Below are positions 24,983 to 34,575 of a DNA stretch of 64,000 nucleotides, one piece after another. The DNA comes from Paenibacillus sp. J45TS6. Its GTDB lineage: Bacteria; Bacillota; Bacilli; Paenibacillales; Paenibacillaceae. Where the stretch lies: the NCBI RefSeq assembly GCF_018403285.1, contig NZ_BOSJ01000001.1, forward strand, positions 186,001-250,000. The letters are read 5' to 3'. The position numbers and the translations under genes were made by a program. The notes under the pieces were generated by a model. That model saw nothing but the letters and a program-made list of their open reading frames with translations. It had not been told where the DNA came from and made no database searches. Each line of letters begins with the position of its first letter. The first letter of the stretch is position 1.

Positions 24983-25840
24983 TTAATTCAGACCATGAGC
25001 ACGTTTTGCGGAAAGCAGCGTATTTTGCATGAGCATCGTAATTGTCATCGGTCCCACTCCGCCAGGAACAGGAGTAATTGCACCCGATACTTCTTTTGCA
25101 CTTTCAAAATCAACATCGCCTGCAAGTTTACCGGTTTCTAGACGATTCATGCCTACGTCGATGACAACCGCGCCTTCTTTAATATAACTTGCGTCAATGA
25201 AGTTAGCACGGCCAATTGCCACAACTAGGATATCTGCTTGCTTAGCAATTTCCTGCATATTTGCTGTCCGTGAATGACACATGGTCACTGTAGCATTTTC
25301 GCGTTGTAGAAGCAGAGATACGGGTTTACCTACTATGTTACTGCGACCAATAACAACTGCATGTTTTCCGCTAATTTCGAGCCCCGTACGCTTGATCAGT
25401 TCAATAACTCCTGCCGGTGTACAAGGAAGCAAACTGTCGTCTCCAATCACCAAATTACCAACATTTACAGGATGGAATCCATCTACATCTTTATCCACCG
25501 AAATTGCATTTATCACTTTTTTCTCGTCAATATGCCCTGGTAGAGGCAATTGCACCAAAATTCCATTAATACTCATCTGACGGTTCAATCGATCAACTAG
25601 TGCAAGAAGCTCTTCTTCAGACGTATCTGCAGAAAGGCGGTGTACTTCAGAATAGAAACCAAGATCATGACACGCTTTTTCCTTATTGCGTACATAAACT
25701 TGTGAAGCTGGGTCTTCTCCAACAAGAACTACAGCAAGCCCGGGAACAATACCTTGTTCTTTTAGCTGTGCCACTTCCTCTGTTATTCCTTTACGAATTT
25801 CTTCAGATACTTGTTTTCCGCTAATAATCGTTGCCGTCAT
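24983..25840 (-). CDS. folD: Bifunctional methylenetetrahydrofolate dehydrogenase/cyclohydrolase
   Basis: Interconverts 5,10-methylene- and 10-formyl-tetrahydrofolate with NADP. 285 residues. Motifs: [21 protein letters not shown] with the catalytic lysine, QLPLPGHID, the nucleotide-binding [14 protein letters not shown] and [18 protein letters not shown] near the C terminus. It follows nusB by 23 bases. Confidence 0.97.
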   Translation of the reverse strand: MTATIISGKQVSEEIRKGITEEVAQLKEQGIVPGLAVVLVGEDPASQVYVRNKEKACHDLGFYSEVHRLSADTSEEELLALVDRLNRQMSINGILVQLPLPGHIDEKKVINAISVDKDVDGFHPVNVGNLVIGDDSLLPCTPAGVIELIKRTGLEISGKHAVVIGRSNIVGKPVSLLLQRENATVTMCHSRTANMQEIAKQADILVVAIGRANFIDASYIKEGAVVIDVGMNRLETGKLAGDVDFESAKEVSGAITPVPGGVGPMTITMLMQNTLLSAKRAHGLN

Positions 25841-25863
25841 GTCTCTTCTCTCCCTTGATTTGA

Positions 25864-26313
25864 CTAGAGGTTTGATTTCAAAGTATCAATATCCTGAATC
25901 ATTTTTCCAAGTACACCATTAACGAATTTACCGGATTCAATTGTACCAAAATGTTTGGACAACTCAATCGCCTCGTTAACGGATACTTTTGCTGGTACAT
26001 CTTCACGATACAACATCTCATAAGCTGCCAATCTCAAAATTTGACGATCGACTCTGGATAAACGGCTCACTTGCCAGCCTTTCAGATAATCGACAAGAAG
26101 TTTGTCGAGTGCATCTTTAGTTTCCCATACCCCGCGAACATGCTCAAGTACGTATGCACGCATTGCATCTTCACTCTTAACTTCAACTTCCCCTTCATTC
26201 TCTTCCGCTGCTTCCTTAAACAGCATATTTACGGCTTGTTCAGCCTCCACAGCGTTCATTTCCATTGAATACAAACTTTGTACTACAAATTCCCTCGCCA
26301 AACGTCTTTTCAT
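25864..26313 (-). CDS. nusB: Transcription antitermination factor NusB
   Basis: 149 residues, all-helical RNA-binding protein that with NusE assembles on boxA of rRNA operons. Typical start [18 protein letters not shown] and core [27 protein letters not shown], ending [10 protein letters not shown]. It is 145 bases after the DUF2273 gene, a gap without a recognised hairpin. Confidence 0.95.
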   Translation of the reverse strand: MKRRLAREFVVQSLYSMEMNAVEAEQAVNMLFKEAAEENEGEVEVKSEDAMRAYVLEHVRGVWETKDALDKLLVDYLKGWQVSRLSRVDRQILRLAAYEMLYREDVPAKVSVNEAIELSKHFGTIESGKFVNGVLGKMIQDIDTLKSNL

Positions 26314-26457
26314 TTCCTGCCTCCTGCTTCTTTCTCATATACATAACCTATTATCCTTATTCTTCACACAAAAAAACCTGCGTTATGCTAATCTTTTCCC
26401 AAAAATGGACATGAAGAAACTGCAGCTCTTTTTGGCAAAAATAGCATATCACAGGTC

Positions 26458-26691
26458 TTATTTGAATGGACGCCAGCGTTCAGATAGATAACCCATCCAG
26501 TTCCTCCAAGGAAGAACAAGGGGTAATTTCTCATCCCTTCTTCTGCCAAGCGTATATCCGATAAACACCACGAGTGCAAAGAACAACATATCCCAAAATC
26601 CAAACATCAAATAAACAATACCGAAAAATAACCCTCCGGCAATTCCAATAATCCGACCTCTATGACTCTCCCAGATTTCTTTCCACGGCAT
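26458..26691 (-). CDS. DUF2273 family small membrane protein
   Basis: 77 residues with AGAGGTG before the ATG. Two adjacent hydrophobic helices (about 14-31 and 33-48) joined by a short turn, flanked by basic residues, match the DUF2273 family found in Asp23/AmaP envelope-stress loci of staphylococci and others. It starts 13 bases after amaP. Function unknown, probably a membrane partner of AmaP. Confidence 0.8.
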   Translation of the reverse strand: MPWKEIWESHRGRIIGIAGGLFFGIVYLMFGFWDMLFFALVVFIGYTLGRRRDEKLPLVLPWRNWMGYLSERWRPFK

Positions 26692-26704
26692 CCGTGAGTC
26701 ACCT

Positions 26705-27244
26705 CTATTCTACTCGGCTCTTATAGTTCGGTGATTGAACAAGATTAGCAATATATACCGATACATGAGATACCGGAATTCCTGTAATTTCTTGTACATA
26801 GTCATGAATTGCTTTTTGTAATTCTGTTGTCAGCTGAGGGATCGAACTTTCTCCGTCAACGATCGCACGAATTGTAATCTCAAGGCCCGCTTCCGTAACA
26901 TGGATACGAGACTTTACATCACGAACACTTCGGAATTTAGATGAGGCCTTCAGACACAGATTTTCAATCGTTTCCATCGAAATCTGGACATCACCATACT
27001 CCGTCCGCTGATCAACAGAGGGCAGCGAACCTTGGTCTCTGCGAACAGAAATATAGAAGAACCGCATACTAAGTAAGAACAGAACAGCGGCAAAGGAAAT
27101 AACAATAATCGTTGTCATTTCATTATACTGACTCTGAACAAGATCAGGAGTAAGACCGCTTAAAAGGAGGATTATCAGTACAGATATAATGCCAACACTT
27201 AAACTGTAGAAAAACAGCAAAAGCCTGTCCAGTATTTTAGCCAC
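26705..27244 (-). CDS. amaP: Alkaline shock response membrane anchor AmaP
   Basis: About 179 residues from a GTG at 27244 behind AGGAGG; the frame opens at a TTG upstream that overlaps the site. Two N-terminal transmembrane helices (about residues 7-28 and 44-64) followed by an Asp23-like alpha/beta domain (GDVQISMETIENLCLKASSKF). In Staphylococcus AmaP anchors Asp23 to the membrane. Here it follows an Asp23-family gene, with a strong hairpin between them. Confidence 0.85.
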   Translation of the reverse strand: MAKILDRLLLFFYSLSVGIISVLIILLLSGLTPDLVQSQYNEMTTIIVISFAAVLFLLSMRFFYISVRRDQGSLPSVDQRTEYGDVQISMETIENLCLKASSKFRSVRDVKSRIHVTEAGLEITIRAIVDGESSIPQLTTELQKAIHDYVQEITGIPVSHVSVYIANLVQSPNYKSRVE

Positions 27245-27307
27245 GAACAGAATAACCTCCTCAATCAACAAATAAAAAAAGCTTTAAATCCAATCAAAAA
27301 GGAAGGA

Positions 27308-27339
27308 CTAAACCCCTGGTGCGATCACCGGGGGTTTAG
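27308..27339 (-). terminator. Strong intra-operon hairpin between asp23-like gene and amaP
   Basis: 14-base stem CTAAACCCC.GGTG / CACC.GGGGTTTAG with a CGAT/ATCG tetraloop and a single G-T wobble. On the minus strand it is followed by TCCTTCCTTTTTG, a weak U tract. It probably attenuates transcription into amaP, making the soluble protein more abundant than its anchor, or stabilises the upstream mRNA. Confidence 0.7.
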
Positions 27340-27349
27340 GTCAACTATT

Positions 27350-27763
27350 TTATTTCACACGCTGTGGAGTCAGCTCAGCCGGGTCATTCACAACTTCAGC
27401 CGTTTTGAACTGAACATCATGTACCTGCACATTGACTTCCACAACAGTTAAGCCTGTCATGTTCTCAATGGAGCGTTTCACATTTTGTTGAATGGAAGAA
27501 GCGACATCAGGAATACGATTTCCATATTCGATGATAACAGAAACGTCAACAGCAGCCTCGCGTTGACCAACTTCGACTTTTACACCCTTGGACAAATTTT
27601 TACGACCAAGCAGTTCAGCAAAGCCGCCAGCGAATCCACCGCTCATTCCTGCTACACCGCTGACTTCAACGGTTGCAAGACCCGCGATGACTTCAATCAC
27701 TTCTGGTGCAATCTGTATTTCACCAATCTCAGTTCTTTCAAATTCCGTCGGCAATGTGCTCAT
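27350..27763 (-). CDS. yqhY: Asp23/Gls24 family envelope stress protein (YqhY)
   Basis: 137 residues, soluble Asp23 domain: GEIQIAPEVIEVIAGLATVEVSGVAGM at the start and YGNRIPDVASSIQQNVKRSIENMTGL later. In B. subtilis yqhY is cotranscribed with accBC and its loss selects suppressors in acetyl-CoA carboxylase, as I recall. The gene is in the same place here, 117 bases after accC, but unlike B. subtilis it is followed by amaP and a DUF2273 gene. Confidence 0.9.
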   Translation of the reverse strand: MSTLPTEFERTEIGEIQIAPEVIEVIAGLATVEVSGVAGMSGGFAGGFAELLGRKNLSKGVKVEVGQREAAVDVSVIIEYGNRIPDVASSIQQNVKRSIENMTGLTVVEVNVQVHDVQFKTAEVVNDPAELTPQRVK

Positions 27764-27880
27764 GATATCAACACACCTCTCAAAGTTTAAGTTTCCTTAC
27801 GTCCACAAGAAGACACGCGTACTTATTATTCATACTATAGCATTCGCTGGACATTATGACAAACAAGCTTATTATGACAA

Positions 27881-29224
27881 TTAAACTTCGTTTTCTTCCA
27901 AAAATTTAATATCAAAATCGCCTTTTCCAAACACCGGATGCTCAAGCAATCTCATATGGAATGGGATCGTAGTAGGAATACCTTCTACCGCAAACTCAGA
28001 AAGCGCACGTTTCATTTTGCTAACCGCCTCATCCCGTGTAGGAGCCCATACAATTAGTTTCGCAATCATAGAGTCATAATATGGCGGAATGTTATAACCT
28101 TGGTAAGCAGCGCTGTCTACCCTTACTCCCGGGCCTCCAGGAGGCAGATAGAAATTGATTTTGCCTGGAGCAGGCATAAAATTACGGCTAGGGTCTTCTG
28201 CATTAATTCGGCATTCGATGGACCAGCCGTTAATCGTAATTTCTTCCTGGGTAAAGGACAACGGATTCCCTTCAATTACAGAAATCATTTCTTTGATGAG
28301 ATCCACGCCGGTAACCATTTCTGTAACAGGATGTTCTACCTGGATACGGGTATTCATTTCCATGAAGTAAAAATCCCCGTTAGGGCTGAGCAAGAATTCA
28401 AGAGTTCCCGCTCCAGCATAGTTTACAGCCAGTGCAGCACGTACTGCAGCATCCCCCATACTTTTCCGCGTTTCTTCGCTTAGGATCGGACATGGAGCTT
28501 CTTCAATCAGCTTTTGTCTTCTGCGCTGAATGGAGCAGTCTCTTTCTCCTAAATGAACCGCATTACCATGCTTGTCAGCAATGATCTGTATTTCTACGTG
28601 TTTCATACCTGTTAAGAATTTTTCGAGATAAACGCCAGCATTCCCGAATGCTTTTTGTGCTTCCTGCTGGGCCGCTGTAATTTGTTTGATCAGAGATTCT
28701 TCATCCTCTGCGATGCGAATCCCTTTTCCTCCGCCGCCTGCAGTGGCTTTAATAATAATAGGATAGCCGATATCGCGAGCAATCATAACTGCCTCATCTA
28801 AATCTTCAACCAGTCCATCAGATCCAGGAATAACAGGCACACCTGCATCTCTCATCGTTTGTTTTGCAACCGCTTTGTCTCCCATTTTGGTAATAGCTTC
28901 TGCTGATGGGCCGATAAAGGAAATATTGCAAGACTCACAGATTTCTGCAAAATCAGCATTCTCAGCTAAAAAACCATAGCCGGGGTGAATGGCATCACAT
29001 TCTGTAAGAGTTGCAACACTCATTATATTTGTAATATTAAGATAACTCTCTTTTGAAAGAACAGGTCCGATGCAGTATGCTTCATCTGCAAGACGTACAT
29101 GCAGCGCATCTCGGTCTGCCTCTGAATAGACAGCTACCGTTGAGATGCCTAGTTCTTTGCAGGCACGAATAATCCGAACGGCAATCTCGCCACGGTTAGC
29201 AATCAATATTTTTTGAAAATTCAT
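27881..29224 (-). CDS. accC: Acetyl-CoA carboxylase biotin carboxylase subunit
   Basis: 447 residues, carboxylates biotin on AccB with ATP and bicarbonate, first step of fatty-acid synthesis. ATP-grasp motifs: [14 protein letters not shown] glycine loop (near residue 160), [21 protein letters not shown]-type sequence ([16 protein letters not shown], near 286). AAAGGAGG precedes the ATG. It is 67 bases after accB. Confidence 0.97.
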   Translation of the reverse strand: MNFQKILIANRGEIAVRIIRACKELGISTVAVYSEADRDALHVRLADEAYCIGPVLSKESYLNITNIMSVATLTECDAIHPGYGFLAENADFAEICESCNISFIGPSAEAITKMGDKAVAKQTMRDAGVPVIPGSDGLVEDLDEAVMIARDIGYPIIIKATAGGGGKGIRIAEDEESLIKQITAAQQEAQKAFGNAGVYLEKFLTGMKHVEIQIIADKHGNAVHLGERDCSIQRRRQKLIEEAPCPILSEETRKSMGDAAVRAALAVNYAGAGTLEFLLSPNGDFYFMEMNTRIQVEHPVTEMVTGVDLIKEMISVIEGNPLSFTQEEITINGWSIECRINAEDPSRNFMPAPGKINFYLPPGGPGVRVDSAAYQGYNIPPYYDSMIAKLIVWAPTRDEAVSKMKRALSEFAVEGIPTTIPFHMRLLEHPVFGKGDFDIKFLEENEV

Positions 29225-29291
29225 TTATATATCCTCCTTTGGAGCTTTACTCTAATGAAACCGTACTACAGAGTGGTTCACCAATAGGAGA

Positions 29292-29792
29292 TTACTCCGA
29301 TTTAACCAAGAACAAAGGTTGACCGTATTCAACGAGTTGACCATTTTGTACGAGGATCTCAACGATCTCGCCTTTAACGTCTGCTTCAATCTCGTTCATG
29401 AGTTTCATTGCTTCTACAATACATACGGTTGTTTTCTCCGTCACTTTGCTGCCTGGACTTACAAAGGCTGCTGCTTCTGGCGACGGTGAGGAATAAAATG
29501 TACCCACCATAGGCGAAACAATCTTATGTAAATTGGATTCCGTCTTCTCAGATAGTTCCTGAACAGGCGCTGCTTGATTTCCAGGCGTGTTACTTGCAGG
29601 TGCTGCAAAACTTGGCTGCATCATCTGAGTTACAGGCGGATATGTGCTTACGTTTACTGGTGCTTGTACATATTCAGTCGGACCTGGCTTGCGTATTGTC
29701 AGTTTGGAACCTTCGTTTTCAATCTCAACCTCTTGAACAGAAGTTTCATCAATCAGCTTTATTAATTCTTTAATTTCATTTAATTTAAACAT
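29292..29792 (-). CDS. accB: Biotin carboxyl carrier protein
   Basis: 166 residues. N-terminal segment MFKLNEIKELIKLIDE, a flexible Pro/Ala-rich linker (about 40-95), and the C-terminal biotinyl domain with the modified lysine in VEAMKLMNEIEADV (near residue 133). It pairs with accC immediately downstream. Confidence 0.96.
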   Translation of the reverse strand: MFKLNEIKELIKLIDETSVQEVEIENEGSKLTIRKPGPTEYVQAPVNVSTYPPVTQMMQPSFAAPASNTPGNQAAPVQELSEKTESNLHKIVSPMVGTFYSSPSPEAAAFVSPGSKVTEKTTVCIVEAMKLMNEIEADVKGEIVEILVQNGQLVEYGQPLFLVKSE

Positions 29793-29878
29793 TAATTATA
29801 GTTCACTCCTTCGGCATACTGCCATCTTCACTCGGACAGTGATAACGTTATGTATTATATCACAATCATTAAAAATGG

Positions 29879-29911
29879 AAAGAGCCCGGAAATGTTGTCC
29901 CGGGGCTCTTC
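29879..29911 (-). terminator. Terminator of the spoIIIA operon
   Basis: AAGAGCCC.GG / CC.GGGCTCTT stem on the minus strand, followed by TCCATTTTT. It lies about 20 bases after the spoIIIAH stop and separates the sporulation operon from accBC. Confidence 0.8.
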
Positions 29912-29931
29912 CCTAAAAGTGAGTACGCTGT

Positions 29932-30642
29932 TTATTCTTTTACGTACTGTACTCGAACTTTATCTTGTGTTACATCAAGCTCATTAATGACCATATCGAC
30001 GATTGTAACCGCATCTTTCGCTTCCAGTTTTTCGCTGATCACAACCACTTTATATTGGTCATTATCCTCTTCTACAATCGCATTTGCGTATTGCTGAGAA
30101 AGCTGCTCTTCAATCCCGGTAATTTTCGAGTTTTTCTCTTCTAGTATACGCAATTGCTCTACAGCTTTTGCATTCTCTTCTGGTGTTTTACTGTTATCGC
30201 CTGCTGCTGCAAGCAGTTCACTTTCTATTCTGGAATTCTCAGCGGTACGCTCCCATTGGTAGTTTTCAAATATATTAGCTGCAGAAGCGGACGTATTTTG
30301 AGCTTCCATTTCTTTTAGTACTTCTTCATCTGTTTTTGCCCCATCCGTTTTTTCTGAGGATACTTCTTCTTCTACTACTGCCTCAGGTGCAACGGGAGCA
30401 CCCGTCTCATCTGTTTGTTCGCCTGTTACCAGACCTTCTGTAACGACTTCGTTCATAACAAGTCCATCCAGCGGATTCGTTGCGGAAGCTTCCTGTGCAT
30501 CACTAGGCGTGCCTTTGATTTGTTGTGTTTCTGCTACCTGGCTAGATGTCCCCGTATCTTCTGTGAACAGATAGTAAGCAGAAAGTACGACCATTAGACT
30601 CAGCATCGATACGAGCCATATCGTTTGTCTTTTGTTAGTCAT
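29932..30642 (-). CDS. spoIIIAH: Stage III sporulation protein AH
   Basis: Mother-cell membrane protein whose extracellular YscJ/FliF-like domain binds forespore SpoIIQ and forms the ring of the feeding-tube channel. About 236 residues from the ATG at 30642, nine bases after GGGAGG; the frame runs to 30687 without a site. TM helix (about 9-27), a long acidic Thr/Glu-rich linker, and a C-terminal ring-building domain (about 130-236) with YQWERTAENSRIESELL. Confidence 0.93.
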   Translation of the reverse strand: MTNKRQTIWLVSMLSLMVVLSAYYLFTEDTGTSSQVAETQQIKGTPSDAQEASATNPLDGLVMNEVVTEGLVTGEQTDETGAPVAPEAVVEEEVSSEKTDGAKTDEEVLKEMEAQNTSASAANIFENYQWERTAENSRIESELLAAAGDNSKTPEENAKAVEQLRILEEKNSKITGIEEQLSQQYANAIVEEDNDQYKVVVISEKLEAKDAVTIVDMVINELDVTQDKVRVQYVKE

Positions 30643-30706
30643 TGTTTTATTCCTCCCAAATTGATTTAAGTTTATTAAATCTCCCACCTACAGGTGAGGA
30701 ATGCAT

Positions 30707-31348
30707 CTACTCTTGTTTCCTTGGAACAACCGATATTCGATAGGATTCAACGTTTAAACCTTTTTCGACAGCTTCTGTAATGAGATCTTTAACAATTTTA
30801 TTCTCTGCCCCTTTTGCAACGACGAGTACTCCGCGGATTTGAGGTTTGATCTTCTTGGTAATGATGGGTGATTGGTCTCCTGAAATATCATAGGTTACAA
30901 TTTCCCCATCTCTTGTGTACTGAGTTATACTGCGCTTCCCACCATTTGCGTCTGTTTCCTCCGTATTTTGCTGTGTATCCTGCCGGTTTCTCTCGACCAC
31001 AATCTCCTCTGTAGAATCAATGGTAACCATAACATCCACTGTTCCAACGCCTACAATTTGTTCGAGTATCCCTTTGATTTTGGATTCAAATGCATGCTCG
31101 GTGGTATCAAAAGGGGTCATCTCACCTTCCGCAGCACCAAAAGCAGATTGTACACTATTGTCCAGCGGCGGCTCTCTCCCCACGTTTTCTGTATCGATCT
31201 CTTTCACATTAATGAAAGAACTAATGATGATAATAGCCACACCAATCAAGCCGACAATAATTAACCACCGAAAGGTTTGCGTTCGTTTCGTTGATCCTTC
31301 TTCAGAAGATCCTATCCATTTATTCAAACTGTTTCTCAGTTTCCCCAT
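30707..31348 (-). CDS. spoIIIAG: Stage III sporulation protein AG
   Basis: 213 residues. One TM helix (about 27-45), then a ring-forming domain: VGTVDVMVTIDSTEEIVVERN and IRGVLVVAKGAENKIVKDLITEAVE. SpoIIIAG forms a large ring in the intermembrane space in B. subtilis. 28 bases after spoIIIAF. Confidence 0.95.
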   Translation of the reverse strand: MGKLRNSLNKWIGSSEEGSTKRTQTFRWLIIVGLIGVAIIIISSFINVKEIDTENVGREPPLDNSVQSAFGAAEGEMTPFDTTEHAFESKIKGILEQIVGVGTVDVMVTIDSTEEIVVERNRQDTQQNTEETDANGGKRSITQYTRDGEIVTYDISGDQSPIITKKIKPQIRGVLVVAKGAENKIVKDLITEAVEKGLNVESYRISVVPRKQE

Positions 31349-31376
31349 TTCAGCTGCTCCTTTCGGTTTAAGTAGT

Positions 31377-32117
31377 TTACAGTTCCCTGCTTCTTTCAGG
31401 TTTCAAAATAACAATATGTTTGGCATCGACCTTCCACTGTCCTTCAATCAAAGACGTGATCTGATCTGCTTCTGTTCCTGTCATAACAGAGACGGCTTCC
31501 TCTCCTGAATCATATGGCCTCTCTTCAGGTGCATTCTCTTCTTTCGCAAGATCAGATATTTGGACTGAAATGGGATTCTGATCCACAGGAGTAATTTCTA
31601 TTGGTCCGTTTTCGGGACTCCTCGTTATCTGTCTATCTTCATTACTTTGTCCCATCGTGACTTTCACACTGGTAATTGAGGTTAGCTCCGCACTCTTCTC
31701 CGTTTTTTTCTCGGTTCCAAGGACAACGCTGACCGATTCAACCGGAAGCTCCGTTTCTCTTTCGATCTGCTCTTTGATTTGATCCGCTACTTCTTTAGCC
31801 GCCCATTCTTTTGCTTTTAGATCTTGTTGCTTGTGGAGCTTTTCCCCTTCGTCCAGGATGTCGTCCAGCGTCATCGCCTGTATCTGTGCCCCGTCTTTAG
31901 TCCAGTCCCTAAGCGCTTCTTTAAGTCTTGCATCGGGTTCACTGCTTAGCAGATTGATTAAGGGGGTGATTAATGTCAGCAGAATAAGTAAACTCAGTAC
32001 AAGCTTGACATACCGCTCCATGGAGCGATTCGGAAGCAGCATATCCACAAAGGTAGCCAGTAAAACGACTAGTATTAGTTCTCGCAACCATCCGCTCAGC
32101 CATTCCACTGCATCCAC
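31377..32117 (-). CDS. spoIIIAF: Stage III sporulation protein AF
   Basis: 246 residues. Two N-terminal TM helices (about 7-24 and 35-56) with the family segment MLLPNRSMERYVKLVLSLL between, then a charged cytoplasmic/intermembrane domain. It follows spoIIIAE by 85 bases, the widest gap in the operon; no hairpin was recognised in the gap. GGAGGTGG precedes the ATG. Confidence 0.94.
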   Translation of the reverse strand: MDAVEWLSGWLRELILVVLLATFVDMLLPNRSMERYVKLVLSLLILLTLITPLINLLSSEPDARLKEALRDWTKDGAQIQAMTLDDILDEGEKLHKQQDLKAKEWAAKEVADQIKEQIERETELPVESVSVVLGTEKKTEKSAELTSITSVKVTMGQSNEDRQITRSPENGPIEITPVDQNPISVQISDLAKEENAPEERPYDSGEEAVSVMTGTEADQITSLIEGQWKVDAKHIVILKPERSREL

Positions 32118-32202
32118 CTCCGTGCTGTACGTTTTTACATCCTCTTCTTATTAGGACCTCTGACCGAAGGGTACCTGTGATTCGTCATTTTCCTCATTTT
32201 GA

Positions 32203-33396
32203 TCACCTCAACATTACCGTCATATTTCCAGCTGTCAGCATGATCGTTATCGCAAGAAAGAACATAAGACTGACCGCTGCGAGCGCAGCGAAGACATAAA
32301 TTAAACTCTTGCCAATTGCCTGCAGACATCCCACAATCGGTGTATCACCGAGGGGCTGCATTAAGGCTGCGGCGAGATTATATATAAAAGCGAGAGTCAG
32401 AATCTTTAGAGCTGGGAATGCACATAAGAATAAAATAATAATGACTCCCGCAAGTCCAATCGAATTTTTAACTAGCAGGGATGCTGTTATCACGGTATCG
32501 GTTGCATCTGCGAGAACTTTGCCGACGACGGGAACAAAATTGCCTGATACATACTTTGCTGCCCGAATCGTAACTCCATCTGTAACCGAACTTGTCGCCC
32601 CTTGAACAGAGATAACGCCTAGAAAAATCGTTAGAACGACTCCCAGTACACCAATTCCAATGAGTCTAAGCAGGTTCGCAAGCTGTGTCAGCTTGTACTT
32701 GTCCGTTAAAGAACTGACTAAATGCAGAACAGCTGAGAAAAACAAGAGCGGAAATACGATCTTATAGATCAGTACGCCGATCGTGTGAATCATGAATACG
32801 ATGAGTGGATGTGTAACACTGACCGTTACGATGTTCCCCATAGATGCAAGTAAGGCAAACAGCAGAGGAATCATAGCGAGCATAAAATTAATCATCCGAT
32901 CGATCGCTTCTTCCGCATAACCAATAGCGACACTGAAGCTGTTAATCGAAATTACGATAATCACCATATAACAAATGGCGTAAGCCACTTTACTGATCGT
33001 ACTTTTCTCGAAGGCCGTTTGAAGTGTCTCTAAAATCATACTTAAGATGTTTAGCATAATGATCGTAACGAGCAGTTTTGCATTGAAGAGAACTTCATGT
33101 AACAAATACTGGCCTATGGCTCCAAACATGCTTTTGATGCTCAATGCTTCGCCGCCGGGCATCAGCATGTCCATAAATGAGGGCAGCTTGCCTTCAGGGA
33201 AAAATCCTCCGTATTCATCGATGAGGGACTGCCAATACCTTTCCACCTGCTCTGTCGGCAGTTGTTCAACTTGCTTATTTGCCCAGTCGGTTACAGGGGA
33301 GTCCGCAAAAACCTGGTTTGCAAGTGCAAAGAAAAAACACAACATCAGTGTGACAATCACGATCTGATTGCGGGATCCACTGGAATTTTTCATCAC
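32203..33396 (-). CDS. spoIIIAE: Stage III sporulation protein AE
   Basis: 397 residues, the main polytopic membrane subunit of the SpoIIIA complex. N-terminal signal-like segment (about 10-31), then seven or so hydrophobic helices between about 90 and 395. The YWQSLIDEYGGFFPEG and LPSFMDMLMPGG segments precede the membrane part. Confidence 0.95.
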   Translation of the reverse strand: MMKNSSGSRNQIVIVTLMLCFFFALANQVFADSPVTDWANKQVEQLPTEQVERYWQSLIDEYGGFFPEGKLPSFMDMLMPGGEALSIKSMFGAIGQYLLHEVLFNAKLLVTIIMLNILSMILETLQTAFEKSTISKVAYAICYMVIIVISINSFSVAIGYAEEAIDRMINFMLAMIPLLFALLASMGNIVTVSVTHPLIVFMIHTIGVLIYKIVFPLLFFSAVLHLVSSLTDKYKLTQLANLLRLIGIGVLGVVLTIFLGVISVQGATSSVTDGVTIRAAKYVSGNFVPVVGKVLADATDTVITASLLVKNSIGLAGVIIILFLCAFPALKILTLAFIYNLAAALMQPLGDTPIVGCLQAIGKSLIYVFAALAAVSLMFFLAITIMLTAGNMTVMLR

Positions 33397-33416
33397 ATCT
33401 TACTTCCTCCACCTCT

Positions 33417-33806
33417 TTATACCGGCAGCAGCTTCATCACTGTTTCGATAATAATACTGATAATGGGTACAGCCAGTACCAGAATCAGCACTTTGCCGGC
33501 AAGTTCAATTTTGGATGCAATGCTTTCTTGTCCCGCATCCCGTACAATTTGTGCGCCAAACTCTGCGATGTAGGCAATACCGATGATTTTCAGTATTGTT
33601 TTTAGATGGATCTCATCCATTCCGGAGGATTGGGCCATCCTCTCGAGTACCTGGAGCACAGCACCAATTTTGCCGATAACAAACATGAAGATTAGGATCC
33701 CTGCTGTTGTTGCAATCAAAAACGCAAAAAGCGGCTTTTGTTCTTTGACTATAAGAATCAGGATGGTCGCTATGAGTCCAAGTCCTACGATTTGAATGAT
33801 TTCCAT
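33417..33806 (-). CDS. spoIIIAD: Stage III sporulation protein AD
   Basis: 129 residues, four hydrophobic helices; start MEIIQIVGLGLIATILILIVK and middle HLKTILKIIGIAYIAEFGAQIVRDAGQ. Related to SpoIIIAC in its N-terminal half. 20 bases after its downstream neighbour and 30 after spoIIIAC. Confidence 0.95.
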   Translation of the reverse strand: MEIIQIVGLGLIATILILIVKEQKPLFAFLIATTAGILIFMFVIGKIGAVLQVLERMAQSSGMDEIHLKTILKIIGIAYIAEFGAQIVRDAGQESIASKIELAGKVLILVLAVPIISIIIETVMKLLPV

Positions 33807-33836
33807 TTCTAATCACCTGTTTAGATAAGGCTCTAT

Positions 33837-34040
33837 TTAATGAAAAAGGAAAATAGATTTAATCTCCTGGAGTAAATTGTCGAGCATTCGTATCACCATG
33901 AATAAGACCACCACAAAGCCAATTAACGTTACCCAGTGCGCCATATCTTCTTTTCCCATTTGCTTTAGTACCGTATGAATCATGGCGATGATAATGCCGA
34001 TACCTGCGATTTGAAAAATCGCATTCACTTCTAAATTCAT
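33837..34040 (-). CDS. spoIIIAC: Stage III sporulation protein AC
   Basis: 67 residues, two TM helices (about 8-24 and 34-54): IFQIAGIGIIIAMIHTVLKQMGKEDMAHWVTLIGFVVVLF split by a polar turn. The length is typical for the family. Confidence 0.95.
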   Translation of the reverse strand: MNLEVNAIFQIAGIGIIIAMIHTVLKQMGKEDMAHWVTLIGFVVVLFMVIRMLDNLLQEIKSIFLFH

Positions 34041-34056
34041 TTACTCTGGCACCTCA

Positions 34057-34575
34057 CTATAAGATCAGAATGACGATCAGCGCCCCGACCAGTAGACCAA
34101 GACTGCGGCTCATCTTTTCATATTTCAGTTGATCCTCCCGAGCCGTGATTTCTTCATGATTTAATTGCTGGATGGCAAGCGTAATGTGTTTGTTTTGTTC
34201 CTCTCTGTCGCTTGTCCCGAGACTTAAACTCAGCTGAAGTATCACGTCTTTCTCTGGTTGTTTCATAGCCGTCTGGCTCCAGTATTTGTCTATCGCATAG
34301 TGAAAGCTTTCGTTTGCCGAATGCCCTTTAGGAGAGTTCATATGCTCTGCAGCCGCTATGAAAAGACGTCCAAGTGGTTTACTCGCTTGCAATCCTATCT
34401 TTTGAAGCGCATCGGCAAGCGGACTATAACTATAATTAATTTCCGTCAGCAGACGCTGGAAGATAAGAACAAGCTCTCTAATCTGCTTGGGTCTGGAAGC
34501 AAAAAGATTGGCTTGATACATGCCTAGAAAAGTTCCTGAAAGCAGGATCATCAGAGCACCTATCAGTTTAAGCAT
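34057..34575 (-). CDS. spoIIIAB: Stage III sporulation protein AB
   Basis: 172 residues from the ATG at 34575 (MLKLIGALM), preceded by AGGTGG and overlapping the spoIIIAA end by 8 bases; an upstream in-frame start at 34584 is less likely. TM helices at both ends (about 3-19 and 155-171) with a cytoplasmic helical domain (RPKQIRELVLIFQRLLTEINY) like GspF-type secretion subunits. Confidence 0.95.
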   Translation of the reverse strand: MLKLIGALMILLSGTFLGMYQANLFASRPKQIRELVLIFQRLLTEINYSYSPLADALQKIGLQASKPLGRLFIAAAEHMNSPKGHSANESFHYAIDKYWSQTAMKQPEKDVILQLSLSLGTSDREEQNKHITLAIQQLNHEEITAREDQLKYEKMSRSLGLLVGALIVILIL

